DNA of 64,000 nucleotides, taken from Pseudomonas sp. UYIF39 (lineage in GTDB: Bacteria; Pseudomonadota; Gammaproteobacteria; Pseudomonadales; Pseudomonadaceae). Location of the stretch: assembly GCF_029963765.1 (NCBI RefSeq), contig NZ_JALBYU010000006.1, forward strand, positions 1 to 64,000, written 5' to 3'. Position numbers and translations under genes: made by a program. Below, piece after piece: positions 47,365-56,456 of the stretch. Within the stretch, counting starts at the first letter, position 1. Each line of letters starts with the position of its first letter. The notes under the pieces are model-generated. The model was not told the DNA's origin. It searched no databases and saw nothing but the letters and a program-made list of their open reading frames with translations.

Positions 47365-48300
47365 TCAATCTTTGGGGATCAGCGCACCGGGCACCTGAAT
47401 CACCCGACTCGCCAAGCGATGGCCCGCTTCAGCAGCCTCAACCGGGCTGCCTCCTTTCAGGCGACTGGCCAAATACGCCGCACTGAACGAATCCCCCGCC
47501 GCCGTGGTGTCCACCACCCGCTCGACCACCTGCGCCGGCACTTCAAACGACTCTCCATCACACCGAATCAGACACGCCTCGGCGCCACGCTTGAGTACCA
47601 CTTCAGGCGTGCCAATCTGCTCGTAAGCCGCAAACACCGCCTCGCAATCGGAAAAATGAAAAAGCGCCTGCTCGTCATCAACGGTCAGCAACGCCAGGTC
47701 GACATAGGGCAGAACGCTGCGATAAGCCGCCCGTGCGTCCTCGATCGACGCCCACAACCGTGGCCGGTAATTGTTGTCGAACACGATCCGCGCATCCCGC
47801 TGCCGGGCTTCGATCAGGGTTTCCAGCAACATCTCCCGTCCTTGCACGCCGAGCACCGCCAGGGTGATGCCACTGAAATACAGCACATCGTAATCCGGCA
47901 GTGCCGCGAGGATCGGCGCGGCGGCGGGGGTGGTGAAACAATCGCGGACTGCCGCTTCATTGCGCCAGTAGAGAAAACGCCGTTCGCCGGCAGCATCAGT
48001 CTGGATGCAATACAAGCCAGGCAATCGGCCGGGCAAACGCTGGACCATGCCCAGCCCGATGTTTTCGTCGGCCCAGCTCTGGCACATCGCATCGCTGAAA
48101 CTGTCGTCGCCCAGGGCAGTGACGTAATCCACCGTGCCGCCCTCGCCCAACTCCCGGGACAGGTAGACCGCCGTGTTCAAGGTATCGCCGCCGAAACTCT
48201 GTTGCAGGCTGCCGTCGGCGCGTTGCTGCAACTCGATCATGCATTCGCCGATCAGGGCGATGCGCGGGGTGTTGGGGCCGAGGGTGCTGATGGTGTTCAT
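47365..48300 (-). CDS. kdgK: 2-dehydro-3-deoxygluconokinase (KDG kinase)
   Basis: A PfkB-family sugar kinase (311 aa) phosphorylating 2-keto-3-deoxygluconate to KDPG, the Entner-Doudoroff intermediate. The N-terminal IALIGECMIELQQ, the FGGDTLNTAVYLSREL block and the C-terminal VVDTTAAGDSFSAAYLA (anion hole and catalytic Asp) fit KdgK. It is the last gene of a minus-strand cluster whose deaminase could supply KDG from an amino sugar acid. Confidence 0.88.
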   Translation of the reverse strand: MNTISTLGPNTPRIALIGECMIELQQRADGSLQQSFGGDTLNTAVYLSRELGEGGTVDYVTALGDDSFSDAMCQSWADENIGLGMVQRLPGRLPGLYCIQTDAAGERRFLYWRNEAAVRDCFTTPAAAPILAALPDYDVLYFSGITLAVLGVQGREMLLETLIEARQRDARIVFDNNYRPRLWASIEDARAAYRSVLPYVDLALLTVDDEQALFHFSDCEAVFAAYEQIGTPEVVLKRGAEACLIRCDGESFEVPAQVVERVVDTTAAGDSFSAAYLASRLKGGSPVEAAEAGHRLASRVIQVPGALIPKD

Positions 48301-48346
48301 TGTTTTTGTAGTCTCTGGTGTTTCTGTGTTGTCTGGGAGGCCGTTT

Positions 48347-48422
48347 TCGCGAGCAAGCCCGCTCCCACATGGGATATTCAGTGTTCACACAATCCCTGTG
48401 GGAGCGAGCTTGCTCGCGATGG
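48347..48422. repeat. Paired REP elements
   Basis: TCGCGAGCAAGCCCGCTCCC and the inverted copy GGGAGCGAGCTTGCTCGCGA are separated by about 25 bases, between the kinase and deaminase genes. Confidence 0.85.
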
Positions 48423-48442
48423 CCGCGCCTCGGTCTGGAGCC

Positions 48443-49660
48443 TTAGAAACAGGTTTCCATGGTTTCAATGACGTTCAGTTGCTCATCGACCAGACACCCG
48501 ATACGCCACTTGTCGAACGTGAGGCACGGGTGCGAAGTACCAAAGGAAATAATGTCCCCCACCCGCAACTCAACCCCCGGCGCCACGGTCATGAACGCAT
48601 GCTGGTCCATCACTGCCGTCACCTTGCAGGCGCTGACATCATCGCCCGTCGCCGGCACCATGCCCGCCTTGTAACGCAACAGCGGCACCGGCAACCCCGC
48701 ATCGTAGGCCACGTCGCGTTTACCCAGGGCGATCACCGCGAAACCCGGCTCCGGCAACGACTGCACGTGAGCCCAGACTTCCAGCGCCGGGCGCAGGCCT
48801 TCGTGCAGGTCGCTGCGGCGGTCTAGCACGCAACATTGCGCTTCTTTGTAGATGCCGTGATCGTGCGCCACGTAGCTGCCGGGACGCAGCACGCTGAGGA
48901 AACGCCCGCCGGCGTTCTGCGCTTCGAAGGATTCAGCGATCAGGTCATACCAGGCCGAACCCGACGCAGTGATGATCGGCTTGGCAATGGCGAACGCGCC
49001 GCTGTCCTGCAACTGCACGGCCAGGCGCACCAAAGAATCTGCGAACGCACGGATGCCGCTCACCGCGTGATCGCCGTGAATCACCCCTTCGTAACCTTCG
49101 ATCCCCGTCAGCGCCAATGCCGGTTGTGCAGCAATGGCTTTGGCCAGCGTGACCACTTCGTCTTCCGTGCGGCAACCGCAACGACCGCCGACCACGCCGT
49201 ACTCGATCATCACGTTCAAGCGCACACCGCGGGAGGCAAAATACGCTCCGAGGTCAGCAACGTTGTCCGGGTGATCGACCATGCAATGGAATTCGAAGGT
49301 CGGGTCCGCCAGCAGATCGGCGATCAACGCCATGTTCGGCGTACCGACCAATTGGTTGGCCATCAGCACCCGATGCACGCCATGGGCGTAAGCCGCACGG
49401 GTTTGCGTGGCGCTGGCCAGAGTGATGCCCCAGGCGCCGGCGTCCAGTTGGCGGCGAAACAGCGCCGGGGTCATGCTGGTTTTGCCGTGGGGGGCGAGTT
49501 CGGCACCGCTGTTGCTGACAAAGGTCTGCATCCAGCGAATGTTGTGTTCCAGCGCTTCGCGGTGCAGCACCAGCGCAGGCAGGCTGACGTCGCGCACCAG
49601 ATTGGCACCTGTGTGGGCAAAGCCCTTTTCCACGGTGGCGGTATTTTTGGCAGAAAACAT
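48443..49660 (-). CDS. PLP-dependent amino-acid deaminase/dehydratase (D-threonine-aldolase-like)
   Basis: A fold-type III PLP enzyme (405 aa) of the D-threonine aldolase/D-serine dehydratase-like group often annotated amino acid deaminase. The PLP Lys lies in ELAPHGKTSMTP (about residue 60). The C-terminal SFGTSHPCLTFDKWR carries the His/Cys metal-binding pair of the D-serine dehydratase-like domain. P. fluorescens D-glucosaminate dehydratase belongs, as I recall, to this group and yields 2-keto-3-deoxygluconate, the substrate of the kinase gene next door. That makes glucosaminate a plausible substrate. AGGAG before the ATG at 49660 decides the start. Confidence 0.8.
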   Translation of the reverse strand: MFSAKNTATVEKGFAHTGANLVRDVSLPALVLHREALEHNIRWMQTFVSNSGAELAPHGKTSMTPALFRRQLDAGAWGITLASATQTRAAYAHGVHRVLMANQLVGTPNMALIADLLADPTFEFHCMVDHPDNVADLGAYFASRGVRLNVMIEYGVVGGRCGCRTEDEVVTLAKAIAAQPALALTGIEGYEGVIHGDHAVSGIRAFADSLVRLAVQLQDSGAFAIAKPIITASGSAWYDLIAESFEAQNAGGRFLSVLRPGSYVAHDHGIYKEAQCCVLDRRSDLHEGLRPALEVWAHVQSLPEPGFAVIALGKRDVAYDAGLPVPLLRYKAGMVPATGDDVSACKVTAVMDQHAFMTVAPGVELRVGDIISFGTSHPCLTFDKWRIGCLVDEQLNVIETMETCF

Positions 49661-49699
49661 GGTCGAACTCCTCACATTCGCGGCCGCAGGCAGCCGCTG

Positions 49700-50464
49700 T
49701 TATTCGTTGATGCGACGGGCCAGGCTGTTGGCGCTGTCGATCAGCACCCGGCGGTAGTCGTTGTAATTGTTCTTGGCATCGGCCCGCGGGGCGACGATGC
49801 ACAGGGTCGCAATAGCCACGCCGTTCGGGTCTTTCACCGGGGCGGCAAAGCAGTGAGTAAAGGTGTCCGCGACGCTATCGAAAGAGAAGAAGCCATCAAT
49901 ATCGGCCTGACGGATTTCACCGAGAAATTGCTCCAGCGGCAGGCGTTCGCCGTTGGGCAGGATGAAGTCGTCGTGGTCAATCAGGTCGACGATTTCCTGG
50001 TCGCTCAAGTGCGCCAGCAGCAGGCGCCCGGAAGCGGTCCAGGGAATCGGCGCGTTCTCGCCGATGTCCGAGGAAATGCGGAAATGCCGCTCGCCCTCTT
50101 TCATCAAGGCCACGGTGTATTTGCGTCCGTTGAGCAGGCACATCTGCGCGGTTTCGCGGGTCTGGCTGACGATCTCCTGCAAGGCGTGATCGGCCTCGCG
50201 GGTCAGGTCGAAATGGCGCAAATGCGCCTGCCCGAGGAAGTACAGCTGACGGCCGAGGTAGACGTGACCGTCCTTGCCCACGGCCTCCAGAATTCGTCGC
50301 TCCAGCAGGGAGGCAACCAATTCGTAGACCGTGGATTTCGGGCTGCCGATGCCGCTGGCGATTTCGTTCGGGCGCAGGGGCTTGCCGACTTCCTTGAGGA
50401 AATCGAGGATATCGAACGCCCGGTCCAGACCGCGGGCCCGGCGCTTGATGGTGTCTTCGGTCAT
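49700..50464 (-). CDS. IclR-family transcriptional regulator
   Basis: A 254-residue IclR regulator: N-terminal winged helix (LDRAFDILDFLKEVGKPLRP, GIGSPKSTVYELVASLL) and a C-terminal GAF-like ligand-binding domain (IPWTASGRLLLAHL, AAPVKDPNGVAIATLCIVAP). It sits inside the minus-strand catabolic cluster, between ridA and the deaminase gene, and presumably controls it. ATG at 50479 is an alternative start. Confidence 0.9.
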   Translation of the reverse strand: MTEDTIKRRARGLDRAFDILDFLKEVGKPLRPNEIASGIGSPKSTVYELVASLLERRILEAVGKDGHVYLGRQLYFLGQAHLRHFDLTREADHALQEIVSQTRETAQMCLLNGRKYTVALMKEGERHFRISSDIGENAPIPWTASGRLLLAHLSDQEIVDLIDHDDFILPNGERLPLEQFLGEIRQADIDGFFSFDSVADTFTHCFAAPVKDPNGVAIATLCIVAPRADAKNNYNDYRRVLIDSANSLARRINE

Positions 50465-50542
50465 GTCATTGGTTCCCATACAAAGTGCCGGGAGTTTAAC
50501 CAGAGTGCAGCGGCAATCGTTAGGCCGCCTTCGCGACTCGGA

Positions 50543-50932
50543 TCAAGCCTTTTTCTTGTACGCGATGCAGTCGATCTCGACCTTGCAATCGACCATCATG
50601 TTCGCCTGCACACAGGCCCGGGCCGGGGCGTGCTCGGGTTTGAAGTATTCGGAGAATACCTTGTTGAAACTCGTGAAATCCCTTGGGTCCTCCAGCCACA
50701 CACCAGCACGCACCACATCTTCCAGACCGTAACCGGCCTCTTCGAGAATCGCGATCAGGTTCCTCATGGTCTGGTGGGTCTGCTCGACGATGCCACCGGT
50801 AATGATTTCGCCATCCTTCGCCGGCACCTGCCCGGAAACGTGCAGCCAGCCCTCGGCTTCAACGGCGCGGGCGAAAGGGCGAGGCTGACCGCCAGCGGCA
50901 GTGCTGCCGGTGCCGTATCGAGTAATGCTCAT
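50543..50932 (-). CDS. RidA-family protein, second copy
   Basis: A 129-residue RidA-like protein: WLHVSGQVPAKDG, GYGLEDVVRAGVWLEDPRDF and HAPARACVQANMMVDCKVEIDCIAY, with the conserved Arg. The neighbouring PLP deaminase releases an enamine/imine intermediate, which such proteins hydrolyse. The sequence is distinct from the RidA at 10659. Confidence 0.88.
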   Translation of the reverse strand: MSITRYGTGSTAAGGQPRPFARAVEAEGWLHVSGQVPAKDGEIITGGIVEQTHQTMRNLIAILEEAGYGLEDVVRAGVWLEDPRDFTSFNKVFSEYFKPEHAPARACVQANMMVDCKVEIDCIAYKKKA

Positions 50933-50961
50933 GAGTGTTTCTCCTGATTGAAAATGGATGT

Positions 50962-51768
50962 TTAAAACCGCGTGTTCTTGAGAAATTCAGCCAGACGCGG
51001 TGATTGCGGGCGTTCAAAAAGTTCCTTGGGAGGCCCCTGCTCTTCGATCCGCCCCTGGTTCATGAAAACGATCTTGTCCGATACCTCGAAGGCAAAACGC
51101 ATCTCGTGGGTCACCAGCAGCATGGTCATGCCCTCATCGGCCAGGCCCTTGATCACGGTCAGCACTTCGCCGACCAGTTCCGGGTCGAGGGCCGAGGTCA
51201 CTTCGTCGAACAGCATCAGGCTCGGGTTCATCGCAATCGCCCTGGCAATCGCCACGCGCTGCTGCTGACCGCCAGACAACTGACCGGGGAAGTGATCGCG
51301 CCGTTCCAGCAGGCCAACCCGCTCCAGCCATTTTTCCGCCAGCGCCACGGCTTCGTCCTTGTGCAGCTTTTTTACTTTGAGCAAACCGAGGGTGACGTTC
51401 TGCAACGCTGTGAGGTGCGGAAACAGGTTGAACTGCTGGAACGCCATGCCGGTCATGGCCCGATGCCGAGCGATGACTTTTTCCGGGTGACGCACGCGCT
51501 TGCCGTTGACCTCGTCATAACCGATGGACTCACCATCGAGCATGATCTGCCCGCCCTGAAACTCTTCGAGCATGTTCACGCAACGCAGCAGTGTGGTCTT
51601 GCCCGAGCCGCTGGAACCGATCAGCGTCACGACGTTGCCGCGCTGCATGGTCAGGTCGACGCCCTTGAGCACTTCGAGCTGGCCGTACTTTTTGTGCAAC
51701 CCGCGAATGTCCAGCAGGGGCTGACCGTTTTGAGTTTCTTTTAGGATAGAGAGCGAAGATTGAGTCAT
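50962..51768 (-). CDS. Polar amino-acid-type ABC transporter ATP-binding protein
   Basis: A 268-residue ATPase of the GlnQ/HisP type. Walker [11 protein letters not shown]-loop [10 protein letters not shown], signature LSGGQQQR, Walker [15 protein letters not shown], and the conserved His in VTHEM. The start overlaps the preceding permease stop (ATGA). With two permeases and a binding protein it completes a PAAT-type importer. Confidence 0.94.
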   Translation of the reverse strand: MTQSSLSILKETQNGQPLLDIRGLHKKYGQLEVLKGVDLTMQRGNVVTLIGSSGSGKTTLLRCVNMLEEFQGGQIMLDGESIGYDEVNGKRVRHPEKVIARHRAMTGMAFQQFNLFPHLTALQNVTLGLLKVKKLHKDEAVALAEKWLERVGLLERRDHFPGQLSGGQQQRVAIARAIAMNPSLMLFDEVTSALDPELVGEVLTVIKGLADEGMTMLLVTHEMRFAFEVSDKIVFMNQGRIEEQGPPKELFERPQSPRLAEFLKNTRF

Positions 51769-52427
51769 GGCAAGGCCACCCGCTTTTCAATGTGCCGGCC
51801 GAGTAATTCGATGGCGTAGTTGATGACGAAAAACAGAAATCCGGCGAACAGGTAAAACTCGAGGGTCATGAAAGTCCTGGCGATGATCTGCTGCGTGCTG
51901 AGCAGCAACTCAGCCACGCCGATCACCGACAGCAGCGTCGAAGCCTTGACGATCTCGGTGGACGAGTTGACCCAGGTCGGCAAGATCTGCCGCAACGCCT
52001 GAGGCAACAACACGTAACCGAGGGATTGATAGAACGTCAGGCCAATGGCCTTGCTCGCTTCCATCTGGCCGCTGGGCAACGCTTGCAACGCACCGCGCAC
52101 GATCTCGGCGACGTGGGAGCCGCAAAACAGCGTCAGCCCCAACGCACCGGCCTGAAAGGCACTGATCTGCCAGCCCAGCGCCGGCGCGATATAGAAGCAG
52201 GCCAGCACCAACACAAACACCGGCGTGCCACGAATCAGGTCGACGTAAAACCGAAACGGCGCGCGCATCCAGAACTTGCCGTACGTCAGCACCAGACCCG
52301 CGACGATGCCGACCATCGTGCCCAACAAAATCGCCAGGGCCGAGACCTGCACACTCGTCAGAAAGCCTTGCCACAACACTTCACGGGCAACCCACAACTC
52401 ATGCAACCAACTGGGGGATTCGTACAT
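51765..52427 (-). CDS. Polar amino-acid-type ABC transporter permease
   Basis: A 220-residue HisM/GlnP-type membrane subunit with about five helices. The coupling loop reads [23 protein letters not shown] (residues roughly 125-147), preceded by [17 protein letters not shown] strong AGGAGG lies six bases before the ATG. It follows the first permease by eight bases. Confidence 0.93.
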   Translation of the reverse strand: MYESPSWLHELWVAREVLWQGFLTSVQVSALAILLGTMVGIVAGLVLTYGKFWMRAPFRFYVDLIRGTPVFVLVLACFYIAPALGWQISAFQAGALGLTLFCGSHVAEIVRGALQALPSGQMEASKAIGLTFYQSLGYVLLPQALRQILPTWVNSSTEIVKASTLLSVIGVAELLLSTQQIIARTFMTLEFYLFAGFLFFVINYAIELLGRHIEKRVALP

Positions 52428-52435
52428 GTGGCCTC

Positions 52436-53098
52436 CTATCGGCGAATCGCCAGACGTTGCTCGAGGTAACGCAGCATCATCGCAATGAGGTAACAGGCCG
52501 CCACATAGAGCGCTGTGGTCACCAGCCAGGTTTCAATCACCCGGTAGCTCTCGACATTGATCTTGCGCGCGTAATAGGTCAGCTCCGGCACGGCAATCGC
52601 CGCGGCCAGCGAAGTGTCCTTGAACAGCGAAATGAAGTTGTTCGACAGGGCCGGCAGCACATTGCGCAGCATCACCGGCACGGTGACGTACGCCTTGACC
52701 TGCCACTCGCCCAAACCAATCGCCAACCCCGCTTCACGTTGCCCCTTGGGAATGCTCAACAGCCCGCCGCGGAACACCTCGGTCAGATAGGCCCCGGCAT
52801 ACAGCGACAGGGTGATGATGAACGACGGGATCTTGTCCAGACGAATGCCCAGACTGGGCAAGGCGAAGTAGATCAACAGAATCAACACCAGAATCGGCGT
52901 GTTACGGATCACCGTCACATACACCGACGCCAGCACCCGCAAAGCGCGGTGCTTTGACAGCAAAGCAAACGCCATCATCAGGCCGATCACGCAGCCGATG
53001 GCGATCGACACCAGCGCCAGTTCAAGGCCCAGACCGAGCCCCGCCAGCAAGGTGTCGAAATCGCGCCACACGGCGGCAAAATTCAACTGATAGTTCAT
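52436..53098 (-). CDS. Polar amino-acid-type ABC transporter permease
   Basis: A second 220-residue permease of the same family with the AYLTEVFRGGLLSIPKGQRE block and the EAA-type loop GLAIGLGEWQVKAYVTVPVM. It lies between the binding protein and the other permease, in an apparent operon. Confidence 0.93.
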   Translation of the reverse strand: MNYQLNFAAVWRDFDTLLAGLGLGLELALVSIAIGCVIGLMMAFALLSKHRALRVLASVYVTVIRNTPILVLILLIYFALPSLGIRLDKIPSFIITLSLYAGAYLTEVFRGGLLSIPKGQREAGLAIGLGEWQVKAYVTVPVMLRNVLPALSNNFISLFKDTSLAAAIAVPELTYYARKINVESYRVIETWLVTTALYVAACYLIAMMLRYLEQRLAIRR

Positions 53099-53150
53099 GG
53101 TCAGCGGTACCTTGAACGGGGCGATTCATGACCGCCCCGCTCTCACGGGA

Positions 53151-53999
53151 TCATTTGAATTCGACGGGGAAACCGATGGCTGGCGACGGCAGATCGACAC
53201 CGAACCACTGCTTGAAGGAGGCCGCGTAGGTCGGGAATTCAACGCCGGTCATGGCTTCATGCAATGTGGTGTTGACGAAGTTCAGCCAGTCCTGATCGCC
53301 GCGCTTGACCGCGCAGGCGTAGGTTTGCGGGCTCCAGGCATAAGCCGGGCTGCGATAGCGCCCCTGGTTCTGCACCATCAGGTATTTCACCGACGACTGA
53401 TCAGTGGCCGCGGCGTCGGCACGGCCAGAGTTCACCGCCTGATACATCAGGTCCACGCTGTCGTACTGATCGACCTTGGCCTTGGGCAACGCCTGATGCA
53501 CCAGTTCTTCGGCGTACACGTTCTGCAGCACCGCCACGGTCACGCTGTCGCCGGCGGCTTTGAGGTCTTCGATTTCCTTGTACTTGCTGTTGGCCGGCAA
53601 CAGCAGGCCCACACCTTCGCGGTAATACGGCAGTGTGAATGCCACTTGCTGGGCACGGCTGGCGGTGACGGTAATGAACTGACAGCTCATGTCGACCTTG
53701 TCGGTCAGCAGGTTAGGAATCCGCGCATCGGACGACTGCACCACGAACTCGACTTTGCTCGGATCGTTGAACAACCCTTTCGCCACCATCCGCGCGATAT
53801 CGATATCAAAACCCTGCAACTTGCCATCCGCTCCCTGGAAGTGCCACGGCGCATTGGTACTGCCCGTGCCCACAATCAGTTTCCCGCGGGCCAGCACGCT
53901 ATCGAGCTTACTGTCCGCCGCCTGGGCCACACCCATGACAGCAGCCGAAGCCGCGAGAACAAAAACACACGCTTTAAACAAGGAAGGTCGGCGATGCAT
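53151..53999 (-). CDS. ABC transporter substrate-binding protein, family 3
   Basis: A periplasmic solute-binding protein (282 aa). The signal peptide is MHRRPSLFKACVFVLAASAA up to AQA-AD. Family-3 blocks include APWHFQGADGKLQGFDIDIA, MSCQFITVTASRAQQVAFTL and a late DQSSVKYLMVQNQGRY. GGAG precedes the ATG at 53999. It is the first gene of the importer/RidA/IclR/deaminase/kinase cluster. The ligand is probably an amino acid or amino sugar acid. Confidence 0.92.
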   Translation of the reverse strand: MHRRPSLFKACVFVLAASAAVMGVAQAADSKLDSVLARGKLIVGTGSTNAPWHFQGADGKLQGFDIDIARMVAKGLFNDPSKVEFVVQSSDARIPNLLTDKVDMSCQFITVTASRAQQVAFTLPYYREGVGLLLPANSKYKEIEDLKAAGDSVTVAVLQNVYAEELVHQALPKAKVDQYDSVDLMYQAVNSGRADAAATDQSSVKYLMVQNQGRYRSPAYAWSPQTYACAVKRGDQDWLNFVNTTLHEAMTGVEFPTYAASFKQWFGVDLPSPAIGFPVEFK

Positions 54000-54008
54000 G
54001 GCAAGCAC

Positions 54009-54319
54009 TCCAGAGTGATGTTTATTCCGCTATACCGGAAGATGGTATGTAACAACGGAATAGACAGCAGAAAGTGTGCCACAGGATTGACGGAAAATCT
54101 TCGTGGATCCGGAAAGGCTATTAATTCAATAGGATAGAAAAAACTGACCTGAATACTGCGCACCATCGACCGCGGCGAGGCTGCTACCGCGGGCTACACC
54201 CATGAGTAGCAAGGCCACAAAAGGTGCGTGGCGCACCATAAAAACACGGCGCATGCCTGCCCGTTCGCACTAATGCGCCAGGCTATCAGTTTATGACCGT
54301 TCATCGGTTTTCAGGGTTG
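54009..54319. other. Divergent intergenic region
   Basis: No gene seen. It contains the promoters of the binding-protein gene on the minus strand. To the right it leads into the lux-box-like palindrome. Confidence 0.4.
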
Positions 54320-54339
54320 ACCTGTCAGATCTGACAGTT
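54320..54339. promoter_or_regulatory. Lux-box-like palindrome
   Basis: ACCTGTCAGATCTGACAGTT has a perfect 16-base palindrome (54322-54337) and matches the general LuxR-family (LasR/RhlR-type) binding pattern CTG-N10-CAG with a central GATC. Its centre is 118 bases before the next gene's ATG, which suits an activator site near a -35 region. No LuxR/LuxI pair is in the window. Confidence 0.6.
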
Positions 54340-54447
54340 GTGGACCGCAGGTTATGAGCGCTCAATCCGTACAACCGCGCAAACCTTCCCCCCATGCGAT
54401 TGGCCGGGGTCGCGGTTTTTTGACAAACCACTTACAGGAGTTCTCAC

Positions 54448-54861
54448 ATGTCTCAACAATCCTCAACCGCCAATTTGCTGCGCAATGGTGAATTCACACA
54501 GGAAGGCCAGTACTGGACGACTGATACATCGGAGAAAGCCCGCTATGAAGACGGTTATTGTGTCTTGCAGGCACCAGGCCTAATCACTCAGGACGTGACG
54601 ATCGCCAGCGAGGGCGAGTTCCGGTTTTCCGTGAAAATGAAAACAGAGCGAGGCTCCGCCTGCACAGCACAAGTTTTGTTGCATCCATCATGGGAGATGC
54701 GACGCCTCGATATCGGCGGTGGCACCCCTTGGAGCGCGCACTTCGTAAACTTCACTGTACCTGCCGGCACCAACAAAGTGTCGATCAAGCTGCAAGCAAA
54801 CGATGGTCCGTTCGACACTTTTGGATCGTATTTTGATGATGTGCGACTCGAGCAACGTTGA
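54448..54861 (+). CDS. Small jelly-roll (CBM-like) protein
   Basis: A 137-residue single-domain protein with the pattern of galactose-binding-like/CBM4-type jelly rolls: NLLRNGEFTQEGQYWTT at the start, alternating beta strands in the middle (EFRFSVKMKTERG, AHFVNFTVPAGTNKVSIKLQ) and a terminal SYFDDVRLEQR. No signal peptide is present. It may be a lectin or accessory binding protein; the ligand is unknown. AGGAG lies seven bases before the ATG. The lux-box-like site upstream suggests density-dependent control. Confidence 0.7.
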   Translation: MSQQSSTANLLRNGEFTQEGQYWTTDTSEKARYEDGYCVLQAPGLITQDVTIASEGEFRFSVKMKTERGSACTAQVLLHPSWEMRRLDIGGGTPWSAHFVNFTVPAGTNKVSIKLQANDGPFDTFGSYFDDVRLEQR

Positions 54862-54945
54862 AGTCTGACCAACTGGTAGCCAGCCATCTGGCTACCAGCC
54901 CCTTCACCGCTACAACACGTGCCCATATTGAAGACGGAGATTTCA

Positions 54946-55389
54946 ATGAGCTCGACAACCACCCCTGCAGCGCTAGCCCCGGTCTACCGCAAGGCCCTGA
55001 AAACCTGGCGCCCGGTGATTCTGTATTTCGGCAATGAACACTGCCCGGCCTGCGATTGGGCGGAACCGGTCTTTCGCCAGATTGCCGAGCGATACCGTCA
55101 TCACGCGAACATCTATGTGTTGAACACCTCCGAATCCCCCCGCCACCCGCACGTCACCGGCACCCCGACCGTGCTGTTTTACAAGGATGGGAAGCTGCTG
55201 AAGAAACTCAAGGGAATCGGCACTGAGCAAACCCTGCAGGAAGAATTCGCCAGGTACATCGGCAAGGTGAAACCGGCAGCGGTGAAGCGTAAACCAGTTC
55301 GCGATCTGGCGTGGTTGCGCCAGACCCTGCGAAGGATGTGCACTGTGCGTCGCGCAACTCAGCAGTTGAATCGGCGGGTTTGCTGTTAG
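54946..55389 (+). CDS. Thioredoxin-like protein, CPAC motif
   Basis: A 147-residue protein with a thioredoxin fold: ILYFGNEHCPACDWAEPVF places the active-site CPAC at about residue 34. It continues with NIYVLNTSES, the cis-Pro segment GTPTVLFYKDGKLLKKLKG and a basic C-terminal extension rich in Arg with two final Cys. No signal peptide, so cytoplasmic. GGAG precedes the ATG at 54946. The Arg-rich tail is unusual. Confidence 0.8.
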   Translation: MSSTTTPAALAPVYRKALKTWRPVILYFGNEHCPACDWAEPVFRQIAERYRHHANIYVLNTSESPRHPHVTGTPTVLFYKDGKLLKKLKGIGTEQTLQEEFARYIGKVKPAAVKRKPVRDLAWLRQTLRRMCTVRRATQQLNRRVCC

Positions 55390-55395
55390 ATCGCT

Positions 55396-55478
55396 TTCGC
55401 GAGCAGGCTCACTCCCACAGGTGACCGTGTCTGTTTGGGTAACTCGGTCAATTGTGGGAGCGAGCCTGCTCGCGAAGC
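55396..55478. repeat. Paired REP elements
   Basis: TTCGCGAGCAGGCTCACTCC and the inverted GGAGCGAGCCTGCTCGCGAA are separated by about 30 bases, between convergent genes. Confidence 0.85.
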
Positions 55479-55486
55479 TTTTGCGC

Positions 55487-56353
55487 TTAGCGATTTTTGA
55501 CCTGTTCGATATACCGGGTTACCGCCGCGGACTTCTCGAACCGCCGATAAATCAACGACAACCACGAACTCGCTTCGCACCCTTTGATTGCCCGGTACAA
55601 CACGCCGGGCAAACCCACATGCCCGACCACCGACTCTGGCACGACGGCAACGCCCTGCCCCAACGACACCAACGCAATGACCGCCACCAACCCACCCGGT
55701 TGCGCCCCCAATTTTGGCGCAAATCCGCCTTCGGCGGCGACTTGCAAGGTGCCGCTGATTTGCTCCGGCAGGATGAACGTCTCGTTCTGCAAATGTTGCG
55801 GGGCAATCTCTGGCAATCGACACAACCAGGACTCGGCCGACAGCGCCAGCACAAATCCTTCTGCGTCCAGGCGAATGGCATCGAGGCCTTCGGGCAAGGT
55901 CATGGGTGAGCGGACATAGCCAATATCGAAACGCCCCTCGACCACCATCATCGGCAATGACGCCATGGGACTTTCCCGTACGTTCAGGCTGACGTCAGGA
56001 CACTCGCGGCTGAAGGCTTGCACCTGTTTCTGCAGCAAGCCCGAGTACACCGCCGAAGCCACGTAACCCAGTTCGATATGGCCAATATCCCCGCGCCCGG
56101 CACGCTGGGCGTTGTACTGAGCGTATTCGAATTGCCGCACCGTCGCCTCTGCCTCGATCAACAACGCGGCACCGGCCTCGGTCAGGCTGACTTCACGTGT
56201 CTGACGTACGAACAATCGCGTGCCGAGTTCGTTCTCCATGTCCTGGATCTGTCGAGTCAAGGTCGGCGGTGCGATACCGAGTTGTTCGGCAGCGCGGGTG
56301 AAGTTGCCTTGCCGGGCAACGGCCAGAAAATAGCGGAAATGCCGTATGTCCAT
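55487..56353 (-). CDS. LysR-type transcriptional regulator
   Basis: A full-length (288 aa) LysR protein. HTH at residues 1-60 (RHFRYFLAVARQGNFTRAAE, QLGIAPPTLTRQIQDMENEL), then a substrate-binding domain. It is divergent from an MFS efflux gene 104 bases away, which is probably its target. Effector unknown. Confidence 0.9.
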   Translation of the reverse strand: MDIRHFRYFLAVARQGNFTRAAEQLGIAPPTLTRQIQDMENELGTRLFVRQTREVSLTEAGAALLIEAEATVRQFEYAQYNAQRAGRGDIGHIELGYVASAVYSGLLQKQVQAFSRECPDVSLNVRESPMASLPMMVVEGRFDIGYVRSPMTLPEGLDAIRLDAEGFVLALSAESWLCRLPEIAPQHLQNETFILPEQISGTLQVAAEGGFAPKLGAQPGGLVAVIALVSLGQGVAVVPESVVGHVGLPGVLYRAIKGCEASSWLSLIYRRFEKSAAVTRYIEQVKNR

Positions 56354-56456
56354 GGGTGCGTTAGCTCAAAGGTAATGAAGTGACAAGGCACGCCTAACAA
56401 GGGAAGCGCCAACAGACGATAAGCTGCACTGACTTTCACAGTAGAGAAACGTTGCC

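Noticed and set aside
48836..50947. 703-codon plus-strand open frame over deaminase, IclR and RidA genes
   Set aside because: It runs through three well-supported minus-strand genes and their intergenic gaps; composition is that of an antisense shadow.
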